Notes: generated from the letters alone by a model not told the origin. Shown: positions 12,047-20,836, counted from the first letter of the stretch. The stretch: 38,766 bases of DNA from Hypholoma sublateritium FD-334 SS-4 (GCA_000827495.1 KN817608.1:29582-68347); one strand, 5' to 3'. Program-made: numbers and translations.

Positions 12047-12096
12047 GTAGCAGTGACGAATTTGCGAACTACAGTTCGCAAATTCGTCACTGCTAC
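12047..12096. repeat. Perfect palindrome: two 24-bp arms around a 2-bp spacer
   Basis: The arms are 12047-12070 and 12073-12096, with the spacer AC at 12071-12072. They match without an error, unlike every other repeat in this block, so the palindrome is recent or maintained. It lies near the point where composition switches from a purine-rich to a pyrimidine-rich plus strand. Confidence 0.9.
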
Positions 12097-13752
12097 TATG
12101 TCACGCTCTCACCCTGGACCGCTCTCACCCACCCGACTTTGTCGCTCATGCCTGCTCGCCGCCCGCTTCCTTTGCCGCCGCCGCCGCCGCCGCCTGCTCG
12201 CCACTCGCGCCTCAACGCGCAGCCGGACAAGAACGCACGTGCGGCGCACTGGGATGCTCCCGCGCATGCCTCCCTCGTCGCCGCCTCCATCGTCAGCTCC
12301 ATCAGCAGGGCGGACTGGGCCCGTCGCCCCGTCTCTGTTCTCGCATTCGTCCCCCCGCTCCGCCGACCCGTTTCGAACGTGCCCACGCCGTCGACACCGG
12401 CATCGTATCTCCTCTTCCCCGTCTCCCACCTCCATCGCCGCCATCTCCAACGGCGCGACGTTAGATGGGGCCTGTTCCGTCCGGCACCGCGTCGCACCGT
12501 AGGCACGAGCACCGACGCTTGCGGAGGCGCCGACCCTCGCCCATTCCACCCGTCTCCACAAGTCACGACCCCCTAGCACCTGCAGCAATGCTTGCGCTAG
12601 CGCTTTTTTTCGTTGTCCTACCCCTGCAATACCCAACGCCGGCCACCGTGATCTCCAACTTCCGCAACCTGCTGACCGCCCGTCGGCCGCTCTCGCCCCT
12701 ATCCCGCGTCACCGCCCTGCTCACCGCTCAAGTGCGCACTACTCGCACTTTGACGCGCCGCCGGACGAGGGGAACATCCGCACGGTGCACCAGGCTATCA
12801 ACCCCCCCTCGTCGCCTCCCCCTCCATCGCCGCCTCAGTACGGAGGAGTCAATGACTCATCGCCCCGCCTCCACCCTCGCTCCCGCCCCCGTGTTGAGGC
12901 CGCCCACGCCGTCAGTACTGGATTCCCCATGTCGCCCACAGACGATGAAGCCGCCTCCCCCTTTCGCCGTCTTTGTGGACGGATCTGGCGCCTCTCACCA
13001 CCCACCTCCGCCTTCTACCTCCATCGCTGCCATCTCCGGTACCAACGCGATCTGCAACGTCACCACCTCCGTGGACATCGGGGCCGTCCCCGATCTCAAC
13101 TCGGCGCCGTGCGCCTGCGTGGGACCATCGGGGGCTCCGCAGCGCCGCCACGTCTCCCTCAAGGGGCCAGTTGAACCCCCCTGCGCCCGCACGAGCTTCG
13201 ATGCTCGTACGGGCGCCTTCTCTTGCTCGTTTACCCTATGAAACGACGCGTCTGCGGCTGCGCGGGCACCACGCTCACCCGGGCGCATTCTCTCGCCCAT
13301 CCACCCCTCTCCACGGTCTGTTGAACCCTCACCAATGCGTCGCCGCCGCCGTTCCTCAGTTCGGAACGTATCAACGACGCCCTTGCCCCCCCTGCCGTGA
13401 ACCCGCCAACTGCGTCGTCGCTTAGGTCAACCCCCCGCCCACCTATTCTACCTACAGGAGCCCGATCGCAGCGTCGCATGCGCGATTCGACGACACCGGG
13501 ATAGACAGGACGTGCAATGTAGCACGTCCTGCTGAACGTCCTGCGCAGCCGCGTCTCTCGGCAACATCAGCGCCGCAGGATTGTCGAGACCCGCCCGCCG
13601 CACGTCCAGCTCGACGTCGGTGACCGCCGCCGTATCCGCCTCTCAACGTCGGTGCAGCAGAGCCAGGAAAGAGGCCCCCTGCTCTGAGCGACAGTGGTGG
13701 AGACGCGACGCGCGAGGAGAGCACAAGGACGCGGGAGGACTGCGGCATGCAT

Positions 13753-13770
13753 GAGGTCATGCATGACCTC
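13753..13770. repeat. 18-bp perfect palindrome
   Basis: The sequence GAGGTCATGCATGACCTC equals its own reverse complement. A second small hairpin, CAGGACGTGC facing GCACGTCCTG, lies just upstream at 13506-13531. Both are near the right edge of the GC-rich block. Confidence 0.8.
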
Positions 13771-13870
13771 GCACTTGCTCTCGCAGAGCAGCGCGACGAG
13801 CAGACCACGGGCACCGCCTTTGCGCTGTGGCTCAACGCGGCGTCTGCAGGACCGGATGGGGTGGTTTAGC

Positions 13871-14186
13871 ATGTCGGCGCATTGTTTTGCATAGTATAGT
13901 ATCATTACATGTCAATTATATAGTGAATAAAATACTTTTCAACGCAATTTTAGGCAAATAGCAAAAGCAAAATATGAATACACAATGTATTGATGATATT
14001 TACAAGTTATTGGTTTCAAAGTATTAAAAAGCAATCTATGGTGCATCCAAGTCACTCCCAGAGCATTTGCGATTACTTATAGAGCATATTGATTGAATGA
14101 CGTGTCGTGAAAATCAATTGAGAGATATAAATATTAGACTACGCGTGCTCAGGCTACTTTTAGAAAGTGCGAATTTGCCAGGACTG
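13871..14186. other. AT-rich right flank of the inserted element
   Basis: About 315 bp of AT-rich sequence without a coding frame, a counterpart to the AT-rich left flank at 8740-9114. GAGAGATATA at about 14120 is a weak inverted match to TATCTCT at 8740. Just inside the right terminus CCAGGACTGCCCTGG (14179-14193) is a short imperfect palindrome. Confidence 0.4.
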
Positions 14187-14215
14187 CCCTGGGAAAAAAA
14201 GTGGTTTTCCTGATG

Positions 14216-15679
14216 GAAGTGCTCTCCATCAATTGACCTTGACCTCGGGCAAGGACAACGTGTACTTGAGCACATTGGAGCCCATATTCTCTTTGATTCA
14301 ACGATCAGCCAGTCCTGGCCAATTTGTGGTTTGTGTCTGCGACCAGCCCCTCTCTGTCAGTTCTTTACAAAGAAAGGAAAGGGATGAAAAGGAACTACAA
14401 CAAAAATTGACGATAAACTGTCAAAAGGATGCCTCGTGAAGATGAAATATTCATACAGCACTGCAGCGGAATCCTCCGCTGCTTCCCCATGCTCCAATGT
14501 CCCAATCCAGTGTCCCATCTGCCCCACAGATATGCCAGCAATTTGGCGGTATTTTCTGAAGGCACATTTCCATCAGAAACACGGAGTGCTACAGATAGAG
14601 AAGCACATAGAACTATGGACGCTCACCAATGTCGAGATGAACCTAATGAAGAAAATCTGGTCAAAGATACTACAGTGTAAGCAGCCTGTCAAGCGGACAA
14701 AGAAGGTGAAAGTACCTCTTATTGGAAGAGCATCGCAGTCGCATTCCTGGAAGGTGAGTGTCCACAAAAAATATAACATGATTGACTGGATACTCACATA
14801 TATTCATTCCAAATTTGTGCACAAGTCGAGCATATGCCGCCACCGCGCCGAAATCTCTGGCAGTAGATGCCCAGGCTGATGAAAGTGATTCAGACAGCTC
14901 ATTGTCGTTGTCGTCAGGTGCTAACTCCGCAGAGTTTGGATCTCCTAAGCGGCCGCGGGCATCACCTCACTCAAGGCATGAGATTCTGAAGTGGGCATTT
15001 GCTCCCAAAGGCTCTGGGATCGGTATGAATCCGTTGGTTAAGGGTGATGAGGTCGAGAGGGTGGAGAATGTCGAGAAGGAAGGAATGGATGTACAAGATG
15101 TCCACGCTGTCAGCCCTCAAACGATGGCGCCGAGGCCCTCGGACTCAGAGATAGTGGTGGTCGTTCCCACAGCCGCCACCTGCCCATCGAACGATGTGAG
15201 TGCTATTTCCCATTGAGACTATAAACAACAATCACCTTATATTTCCGTGTAGTTGGCAAGCACTGACGTGCATATGAAAATGCTGGAGCTCCAGACACCT
15301 CGTGTACTGGATCCTGCCCACATGTCCGAAGTGCCAGCAGCTTCAACCACGGTTCCGGTGTCGCCAGTGGAATATGGGCGATCGAAGCGCAAGACAGTGC
15401 CTGCAAAGAGAATCACTGATTCGCTGAGCGGATGTTTGTGTGAACAAGTCTTAGGATGCACCAACGATGATGTGATTGAATGTAAGGCAAAAGGATGTGA
15501 AACACAATGGGTGAGCCATTTTCTCCTATTCCACGGTTTAAAAAAATATTTTTTGATTTCAATATATGCTAACATACATATAGTATCATCTAGAGTGCAT
15601 GAACCTCGAGTACGCACCTCAGAAATGGGCCTGCGAGACTTGCGAGAGTTTGGGGCGCAGCAAGCGCACGCGCCGGTGA
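14216..15679 (+). pseudogene. Giant transposase-like protein, C-terminal part with C2H2-like and PHD fingers (3' of insertion)
   Basis: Continuation of the gene that starts at 4203. After the duplicated GA the frame resumes in the second half of CPKC, then reads GQGQRVLEHIGAHILFD, PICGLCLRPAPLCQFF and CPICPTDMPAIWRYFLKAHF followed by HQKH (C2H2-like). A TGA at 14385-14387 is the only in-frame stop. Introns are inferred at about 14754-14874 (acceptor uncertain), 15196-15252 and 15511-15583. The last two exons encode an acidic Ser-rich linker and a PHD finger: CLCEQ, IECKAKGCETQW, then YHLEC after the intron and CETC. The intron falls exactly between the conserved W and YHLEC. The gene ends RSKRTRR with TGA 15677-15679. 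PHD fingers read histone tails, so the domain could direct targeting to chromatin; that role is inference. Confidence 0.8.
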
Positions 15680-15791
15680 TGACATCATTGATATTTTGAT
15701 GGCGGCATTGTCGGCTTGCTTATGTCAGTTAATTAGTCCGTAGATATTTGTCTTAATTGAGGATTCAACCCAAGGTCTTTTTTTCGGTGTG

Positions 15792-15811
15792 CGTACCCCC
15801 TTGGATCATAG
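15792..15811 (-). repeat. Right TIR and right target duplication of the 11.8-kb DNA transposon
   Basis: CGTACCCCCTTG (15792-15803) is the exact inverse of 4026-4037 and is followed by the second GATCATAG (15804-15811). The RT reading frame resumes immediately. Confidence 0.9.
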
Positions 15812-17180
15812 CGCCGGTGATTTCCCATTGAACAGCATGATCCGCCATGAAAACGTAACCGACTATCTGCTCGACAACATGAAATATGTCGGCGGTATGT
15901 TATTAAAAGTTTGTGAGTCACTTCCAAATGACGCACAGTTGGTCATGTGGAAGGCAGACATCGCGGAAGCTTATCGCCTCATGCCAATGCATCCTTATTG
16001 GCAACTCAAACAAGCGAACATCATCGATGGTATTTGTTATGTTGACTGCAACCTCGCATTTGGGAGCTCTGCTTCTGCTGCCATATTCATCACATTCAAC
16101 AGCTTGGTGTCATGGATTGCGATAAATGTCTGCAGCATTGACCACCTCGCCACCTACGTCGACGATTTGTCAGGATGCGACTTGGCAGGCAATATCACTT
16201 TCTACCCGCCATACGACAAATACCTGCCACACCACCAAGTCATGCTTCTAAACCTTTGGGACTCACTCGGCATACCACATAAAGAGAAAAAGCAAGTCTT
16301 TGGCTCGCCGCTGATGGTTATCGGGATCAGTGTCAATCCCAATGCCATGACCCTCATGCTACCTTCCGAGGCTCGAGAACGGCTGCTTGAGGAACTTTCA
16401 GCTTGGTCAACTGAGCCGCGGAAGTCCGAGAACCTTGATGACGGCTCCACGCCTTCGAAGAATTCAAAGAAGCCCGTGCATTTTAAGCTAAGACATTGGC
16501 AAAAAATGAGCGGGTGGTCCAATTATTCTTTCAACGTCTATCCACTCCTTAAGGCATGCCTAAACAACTTCTACCCCAAACTCGCAGGGAAATTGAAGCC
16601 TGACCAATGTATTTACACCAACATGAGTATCCGTGCTGATTTTCATTGGGCCAAAGCTCACATAGAGGCATCCAACGGTGTTCACGTCCTCAAGTTGCGG
16701 GCATGGGATCAGAGCGAAGCCAACCATACTTTCTACTGCAATGCATCTTTGGATGGGATGGGTTTTTGGGATGTAGAAAGGAACCTAGGTTTTTATGCCC
16801 CAGCTTCGTCTTTCCCCAATGCACTGCCCAACCTCATATTCCATTTCAAGGCCCTTTGCGTCTTGTCTGCCTTGCATCATATTTGCCAAAAATCCTCAAG
16901 CAAACATCGGATAATCATTCACACCAACAGTTCAAACATGTTCGACATCTTTAACTCTCTTCGTTGCCAACCCACCTACAACCACATTCTGAAATCTGCT
17001 GTTAACCTGCTGATCAGCGGCGCTCACAACCATAGGGTTTTACACATCCCAGGCATCCAAAACTGCATCGCTGACACTCTCTCGCGCTTTGATTTCGCGA
17101 GGGCCGAGAGTATATCTCACAGCATCAAAATTCAATCATTTCAACCCCCACAAGTCATGATGGGGCCAGCCAAAAAATGA
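15812..17180 (+). pseudogene. Ngaro-type reverse transcriptase core and RNase H (3' half of split gene)
   Basis: An uninterrupted frame (463 codons counting some transposon-end sequence) follows the transposon. It contains the RT palm: KADIAEAYRLMPMHP, then ATYVDDLSGCD with the catalytic YVDD. RNase H follows: FYCNASLDGMGFW, HFKALCVLSALH, IIIHTNSSN and VLHIPGIQNCIADTLSRF. At two positions where I expect the catalytic aspartates (CDAS, HTDN) there is Asn. Both could come from GAT/GAC to AAT/AAC within CpG. The stop TGA 17178-17180 overlaps the recombinase start as ATGA. The 5' part of the same gene is at 3484-4025. Confidence 0.85.
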
Positions 17181-18190
17181 TCCCTACCACCACCGTCAAG
17201 AGCAGGCAGCCCGTCAGGGTACCCTGGTCTTGGGAAAAGCTCTTCCATGAAAGAGCTATCGCTATTGGCCAGTGCATTGACCTAAGCACTTGGAAATCAT
17301 ATGGCTCTGCCCTAAATTCATACCTCAATTTCGTTCACATCCACAACATGCCTGTCGAACCAACCGAAGACACTCTGTCCTTTTACGTTGTCTTTCAATG
17401 TAGCCTCATAGAACCTGATTCCATTGACACTTACCTCTCCGGCATCTGTCACCAGCTCGAACCCTATTTCCCCACCATATGACAAATGCGCAAGTCATCA
17501 ATCATTCATCGTACCCTTCAAGGGTGTATGCGCCTCCACGGTTCTCCTGTCCACCGCAAATGCGCCCTAACACTTGACGACCTATCAATTGTCATTGCGC
17601 ATACTGATCACAATTCCTATGATGACTGCCTCTTCCTCGCAATGATTCTCACTGGCTTCTTTGCCCTCCTTTGCTTGGGAGAAATGACATTCCCTGATGA
17701 CAAGTCTCTCCATAATTGGAGGAAAGTCACACGCCGTTCCTCTGTATCAATAACCAGCTGCGCCTACCAATTCTTGCTCCCCGCACATAAGGCCGATCGT
17801 TTCTTCGAAGGCAACATTGTCATTGTCAACAAATGCCAATTTGCACACAACCCCCTTTGCCATTTCGACCATTATTTGCGCCTTCGCGACGCTCACTTCC
17901 CACTCGCTTCCCCCCTTTGGATCACGAACAGCGGACACGTACCCACGCAGGCGTTTTTCACATGAAAGCTCACAGCATTCTTCGACAAGGGCATTGCGGG
18001 CCAATCTATGCGTGCTGGTGGCGCCACATCCTTGGCTGAACACGGCGTCGCTCCTGCATTGATACAAGCTACTGGCCACTGGTCATCAGACACGTTTCTG
18101 GTTTACATATGAAAAAACCCCATGTTAATGAGCTCTCTCATTTTCCCCGAGCATTTCAGCCCTTCCACACCGCCTCTAATTGCATGCTGA
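17177..18190 (+). pseudogene. Tyrosine recombinase of the Ngaro-type element, with three in-frame stops
   Basis: Read through three TGA codons (17480, 17963, 18110) the frame is one ~337-residue DIRS-type tyrosine recombinase, which integrates circular element DNA. Motifs: SSIIHRTLQGCMRLHG; FFALLCLGEMTFPDD (box I); SMRAGGATSLAEHGVAP with the second Arg; TGHWSSDTFLVYI with His/Trp and the nucleophilic Tyr, followed by the usual KNP after the third stop. In box I, Cys (TGC 17672-17674) occupies the expected catalytic Arg position, as CGC to TGC would produce. Each stop sits where Arg is expected (I-R-Q, T-R-K, I-R-KNP). The product cannot be active. Confidence 0.85.
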
Positions 18191-18280
18191 GTACTGTATT
18201 TATATCTTGATTTATATCTTGCTTTCACATCTCTCCTACGTCATTCATCTCAAAAAATAAAAATAAAAAAGTATTTGTAG
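18191..18280. other. 3' untranslated part of the Ngaro-type element
   Basis: Short AT-rich spacer between the recombinase stop and the first B repeat, with an A-rich run at about 18250-18275. No coding sequence. Confidence 0.5.
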
Positions 18281-18397
18281 CCCCTACCTGCGAAATAAAA
18301 TATTCCTTGAAGCTCTCGCTCGGCCATGTTTATTGGCCGGCGAGAGTTTCGCTTGCTATTATGCCCGCGCATGACTTTCAAACAAAGCCGTCATTGG
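18281..18397 (+). repeat. Split direct repeat B1 of the Ngaro-type element
   Basis: 117 bp, direct copy of 18837-18953 with four differences. Three of these are TpG or CpA here where the other copy keeps CpG. Inside is a stem-loop, GCTCGGCCA facing TGGCCGGCG. In Ngaro elements the 3' end is B1-A2-B2; this is the B1 position. Confidence 0.85.
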
Positions 18398-18836
18398 TCG
18401 AGTTTAAAGGGACTTTACTCAAGTCCAATAAACGGCAATGAGTGCCTTCGAGTCCGCGCCAGAATATTCTCTCGCCCTCACAAGGGCGTGAGACGCGGAC
18501 ACGGCGGTCAGCCCGTGCTAGGGTAAATCCCTGATCCATACCTTGCTAGGTGATTCACCCTCGCTGGGTACATGACCCTCGCAGGGCATTTTGTTCACGC
18601 TCCGCCGAGCGAGTGATGCTGCTGCCTCGCCAGGCCAGGACACGCTACCACGTCGCCTCGCTAGGCCGCGCTAGTGGCGGGATAAAAATAGTCTCCGAGC
18701 TATTTTTGCCAACCGCTTTCCCCCGCAAGGGAATAAGACATCGTGTCTTACGCTTCTTCTCTCTCGCCATACGCTGAGAAGAAAGATATTCGCGCTACCC
18801 ACCCTCCCACACCTGTTTTATTTACGGGGCCCGAGC
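18398..18836 (+). repeat. A2 segment between B1 and B2 of the Ngaro-type element
   Basis: 439 bp of GC-moderate, non-coding sequence with repeated CCTCGC-type words (about 18548-18670) and a short hairpin (CCCTCACAAGGGCGTGAG at 18476). By family rule it should be a copy of the left terminal repeat A1, but nothing similar is visible upstream of gag in this window, which supports loss of the left end. Confidence 0.6.
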
Positions 18837-18953
18837 CCCCTACCTGCGAAATAAAATATTCCTTGAAGTTCTCGCTCGGCCATGTTTATTGGCCGGCGAG
18901 AGTTTCGCTCGCTATTATGCCCGCGCGTGACTTTCAAACGAAGCCGTCATTGG
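18837..18953 (+). repeat. Split direct repeat B2, right end of the Ngaro-type element
   Basis: Second 117-bp copy; similarity to B1 stops after TCATTGG at 18953, which I take as the right end of the element. It keeps CpG at three sites where B1 has TpG or CpA. Confidence 0.85.
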
Positions 18954-19142
18954 ATTTTCATTACCCACCGAAAATAAGGATTATATTGAAAATTTCGGCA
19001 TGGCAGAATATTTAGCTGAATCTCTTCATTTCAGCAGGGTTCTCAGCTGACATGAAAATTATGTTTAGTTTCCATCCTAAATTTGATTTGAATCTCTTGT
19101 AACTATTTATATTTTATTGTGTGCTGAGAATCAAGTTTTAAG
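18954..19142. other. Short unannotated spacer
   Basis: AT-rich, no coding signal. It ends with TTTTAAG (19136-19142), the left target duplication of the next element. Confidence 0.5.
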
Positions 19143-20616
19143 CCCAGTGAAAACGAGCTCCGCGGAAATCCACGAGCAGTCTTTTTGTAACGGCGAATTT
19201 CGGCAGTATCCGGCAATTTCGGCTGTATACCGCATGCATCCGAGATATTGTGCGGTCCACTAGAGCATACTCTAGAGCTCCCTACTCGAGACATGGCCCT
19301 TTCTAAGTCCCTTCTCATACTTGAGCTGCGCCCTCTGCCAATGCCTATCGTCATCAAGGTACGTGCATCTTGCGAGGAACGCGGTCAGGTGATTCAATCG
19401 ATTTCCAAGTCCGCTCCGAGTCCCATTTCCGCCTCGGTCTGGCCACACTCCTTCCTTCTCCCCACCACCTCCTCTCTCCCCTCCCCGGCCATCCACTCTC
19501 CTGAGTCCTTACTGTCATCGTCACTTCCCCTAAGCTTCCTCCACATATGCTCTCCAATGTCCATCCTATTGCTCCTAATTATTGACATATCAAGGTGCGC
19601 ATTCGTACTCTCGAGTCTCCAGAGTTGAGCAGGTCGCCGTCATGAGCACTACGCGCCCAGATTGCTGGACACCGCAATTGTTTGGCACCAAATGGTAAGT
19701 CTATTGCGTAAAAGTGGATATATGCGCCATCTAATCGCTTCTGATGCTTGTAAATATCAGTTAGGCGTGAATCTTCGGGTGCCCGAGAGCGAGAGACTCC
19801 TGCGCGACTTGACGGCCACGCCACAACTCGTGTGCTGAGTTCACCTAAGAGGTACGTCGGCCGATTTTACGCGACCTGGAGCGCGTTCGCGAAGATGCGG
19901 CTGATGGCGCTGAGCGGCTTCTAGATCATGTCGCCCATGCACTGCAGCGGGCAGCGCGTCGTCGGAGACTGTCACGGGTTGCGACGCGGAAGTGAAAAGC
20001 TGGGGGCGACGAGTACGATACAAGTAAGTAATAGCCGCATTTACTAGGATGCCATTGCAATCTTTGATTTAAAGTGCGACACCCCCAGGTGTCGGGTTGG
20101 CTCCGTTTTTGACTACTTTTACATCAGCAATTCTACCGATCTTGTGGACACAAGAGGTGCGTTAAGTACGTGTAGCTTCAATGATATGCAAAATACTCAT
20201 TGTAATCAATATCACAGATATTCACGTTTGTAAATAGGGTTGTAGTGAGATAGGTCCGGGGCTTCAGCTCAGCCATTGGCTAAGGTGAGTTGATTTGGCT
20301 CTTATGAGATTGCGTCTCGTACAAGTCTAGTACAAGTGTATGTACGTAGATTTTGAAATGACCGAGATTATCGGTTTTTCACGGAAATGAGCGGATTGGA
20401 AGCCTCTATGAAGCACCCGGAAATTCTAGGTATATCAAGGATATTCGCGGTTGGACTCTTATATTCGCCGAAAAATTCTGCTCTGTAGAGAAATTGAGCC
20501 GTAAATTAGCGGAATGAAATCCGCAGGAGAGACAAAATCCGAGAGTTGCCGCGAATTCCTGCAGTGAGGATCAGCTCGGCCAGATGCGGATTCTAGCGGA
20601 GCTCATTCTCACTGGG
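19143..20616. mobile_element. 1,474-bp DNA element with imperfect TIRs and 7-bp duplication TTTTAAG
   Basis: The left end reads CCCAGTGAAAACGAGCTCCG, and the reverse complement of the right end reads CCCAGTGAGAATGAGCTCCG; they differ at two of the first 20 bases. TTTTAAG lies directly outside both ends (19136-19142 and 20617-20623). Inside are words such as GGAAAT and AATTTCGG and one region with coding character (19283-19996), but no transposase I recognise. It is likely a non-autonomous element. A 7-bp duplication is not diagnostic of one superfamily. Confidence 0.75.
19283..19996 (+). pseudogene. Possible captured gene fragment inside the 1.47-kb element
   Basis: Two stretches look coding. 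One starts at ATG 19283 (MALSKSLLILELRPLP) and meets a GTACGT donor-like site at about 19358. Another, around 19852-19996, reads RPILRDLERVREDAADGA and continues as an Arg-rich amphipathic helix ending RVATRK and a stop. Between them are GTAAGT at about 19697 and an acceptor-like ATATCAG at about 19760. No single spliced frame joins the parts, and I recognise no family. It may be a host gene piece picked up by the element, or chance. Confidence 0.3.
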
Positions 20617-20836
20617 TTTTAAGTCCAGCTTTGAGGCGCAATCCTAACGCAACTTAAGTATTATTCTAATTGAAGTCAATGTATGGTGTGTCCTTGAATT
20701 AATATTTTACTACACGTTTTCGGCCAGACTTCTACTTCCTGAAAAGACTAAGTTTTTTCGGCGGTTTTGAGGTGACCTGAAAACCTCAACTTGCCGGGGT
20801 GAAGTACCCACGAACCAGGTCACACCTACTCCGTTC

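Larger units (their letters stand above)
9115..13870. other. GC-rich block (~4.75 kb), CpG-rich, without convincing genes
   Basis: The base composition changes abruptly at both edges. Open frames occur in many phases on both strands at once, as expected from GC-rich sequence lacking stop codons, and none shows a domain. Two of the longer plus-strand frames are about 11038-11580 (180 codons, Gly/Ala-rich) and 12465-13241 (258 codons, Pro/Ser/Arg-rich). The left half contains diverged long repeats; a perfect 24-bp-arm palindrome lies at 12047-12096. CpG seems abundant, in contrast to the surrounding element. Confidence 0.5.
8712..14215. mobile_element. 5.5-kb insertion with 13-bp TIRs and 2-bp duplication, mostly GC-rich
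   Basis: The left end CATCAGGAAAACC (8712-8724) matches the right end GGTTTTCCTGATG (14203-14215) perfectly as an inverted repeat. Weaker inverted similarity (ACTTTTT, GGG) continues inward to about 8739 and 14187. GA at 8710-8711 and 14216-14217 is duplicated. Removing the insert with one GA gives TGC CCG AAG TGC, a CPKC zinc knuckle in frame with both flanks, so the borders are well supported. The outer ~400 bp at each end are AT-rich and the middle is GC-rich. I recognise no transposase; it may be a non-autonomous or composite element. Elements with 2-bp duplications include CACTA-like (CMC) groups, but the termini are not CACTA. Confidence 0.75.
4026..15803 (+). mobile_element. Large DNA transposon (12-bp TIR, 8-bp TSD), possibly P/hAT-related, with a PHD-finger transposase-like gene
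   Basis: The element is 11,778 bp as it stands and about 6.27 kb without the 5.5-kb insert at 8712-14215. It has perfect 12-bp terminal inverted repeats and a perfect 8-bp target duplication inside a retrotransposon RT gene, which proves that it moved as a unit. Its only gene runs from 4203 to 15679 and nearly fills it. The TIR and TSD lengths suit hAT or P superfamily elements. The protein core (DGE motif, then a DKDYKHIF..RN stretch) recalls P/THAP9 transposases, but the N- and C-terminal zinc domains are not part of any architecture I know well. Confidence 0.85.
2733..18953 (+). mobile_element. Ngaro/DIRS-type tyrosine-recombinase retrotransposon, 5'-truncated and interrupted
   Basis: In order on the plus strand: a gag-like frame with a zinc-binding Cys/His cluster, reverse transcriptase with a YVDD box, RNase H, a tyrosine recombinase, and a 3' end of two 117-bp direct copies enclosing a 439-bp spacer. 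Gag, RT, RNase H and recombinase without an integrase, together with split direct repeats, define the DIRS/Ngaro order. The copy is broken by an 11.8-kb DNA transposon at 4026-15803, carries five in-frame TGA codons and lacks a recognisable left A1 repeat. It is inactive. The 5' limit is uncertain because the sequence upstream belongs to other repeats. Confidence 0.85.

Noticed and set aside
12465..13241. 258-codon Pro/Ser/Arg-rich open frame
   Set aside because: Low complexity, several competing frames in the same interval, start and end not conserved with the similar stretch at 12420-12500.
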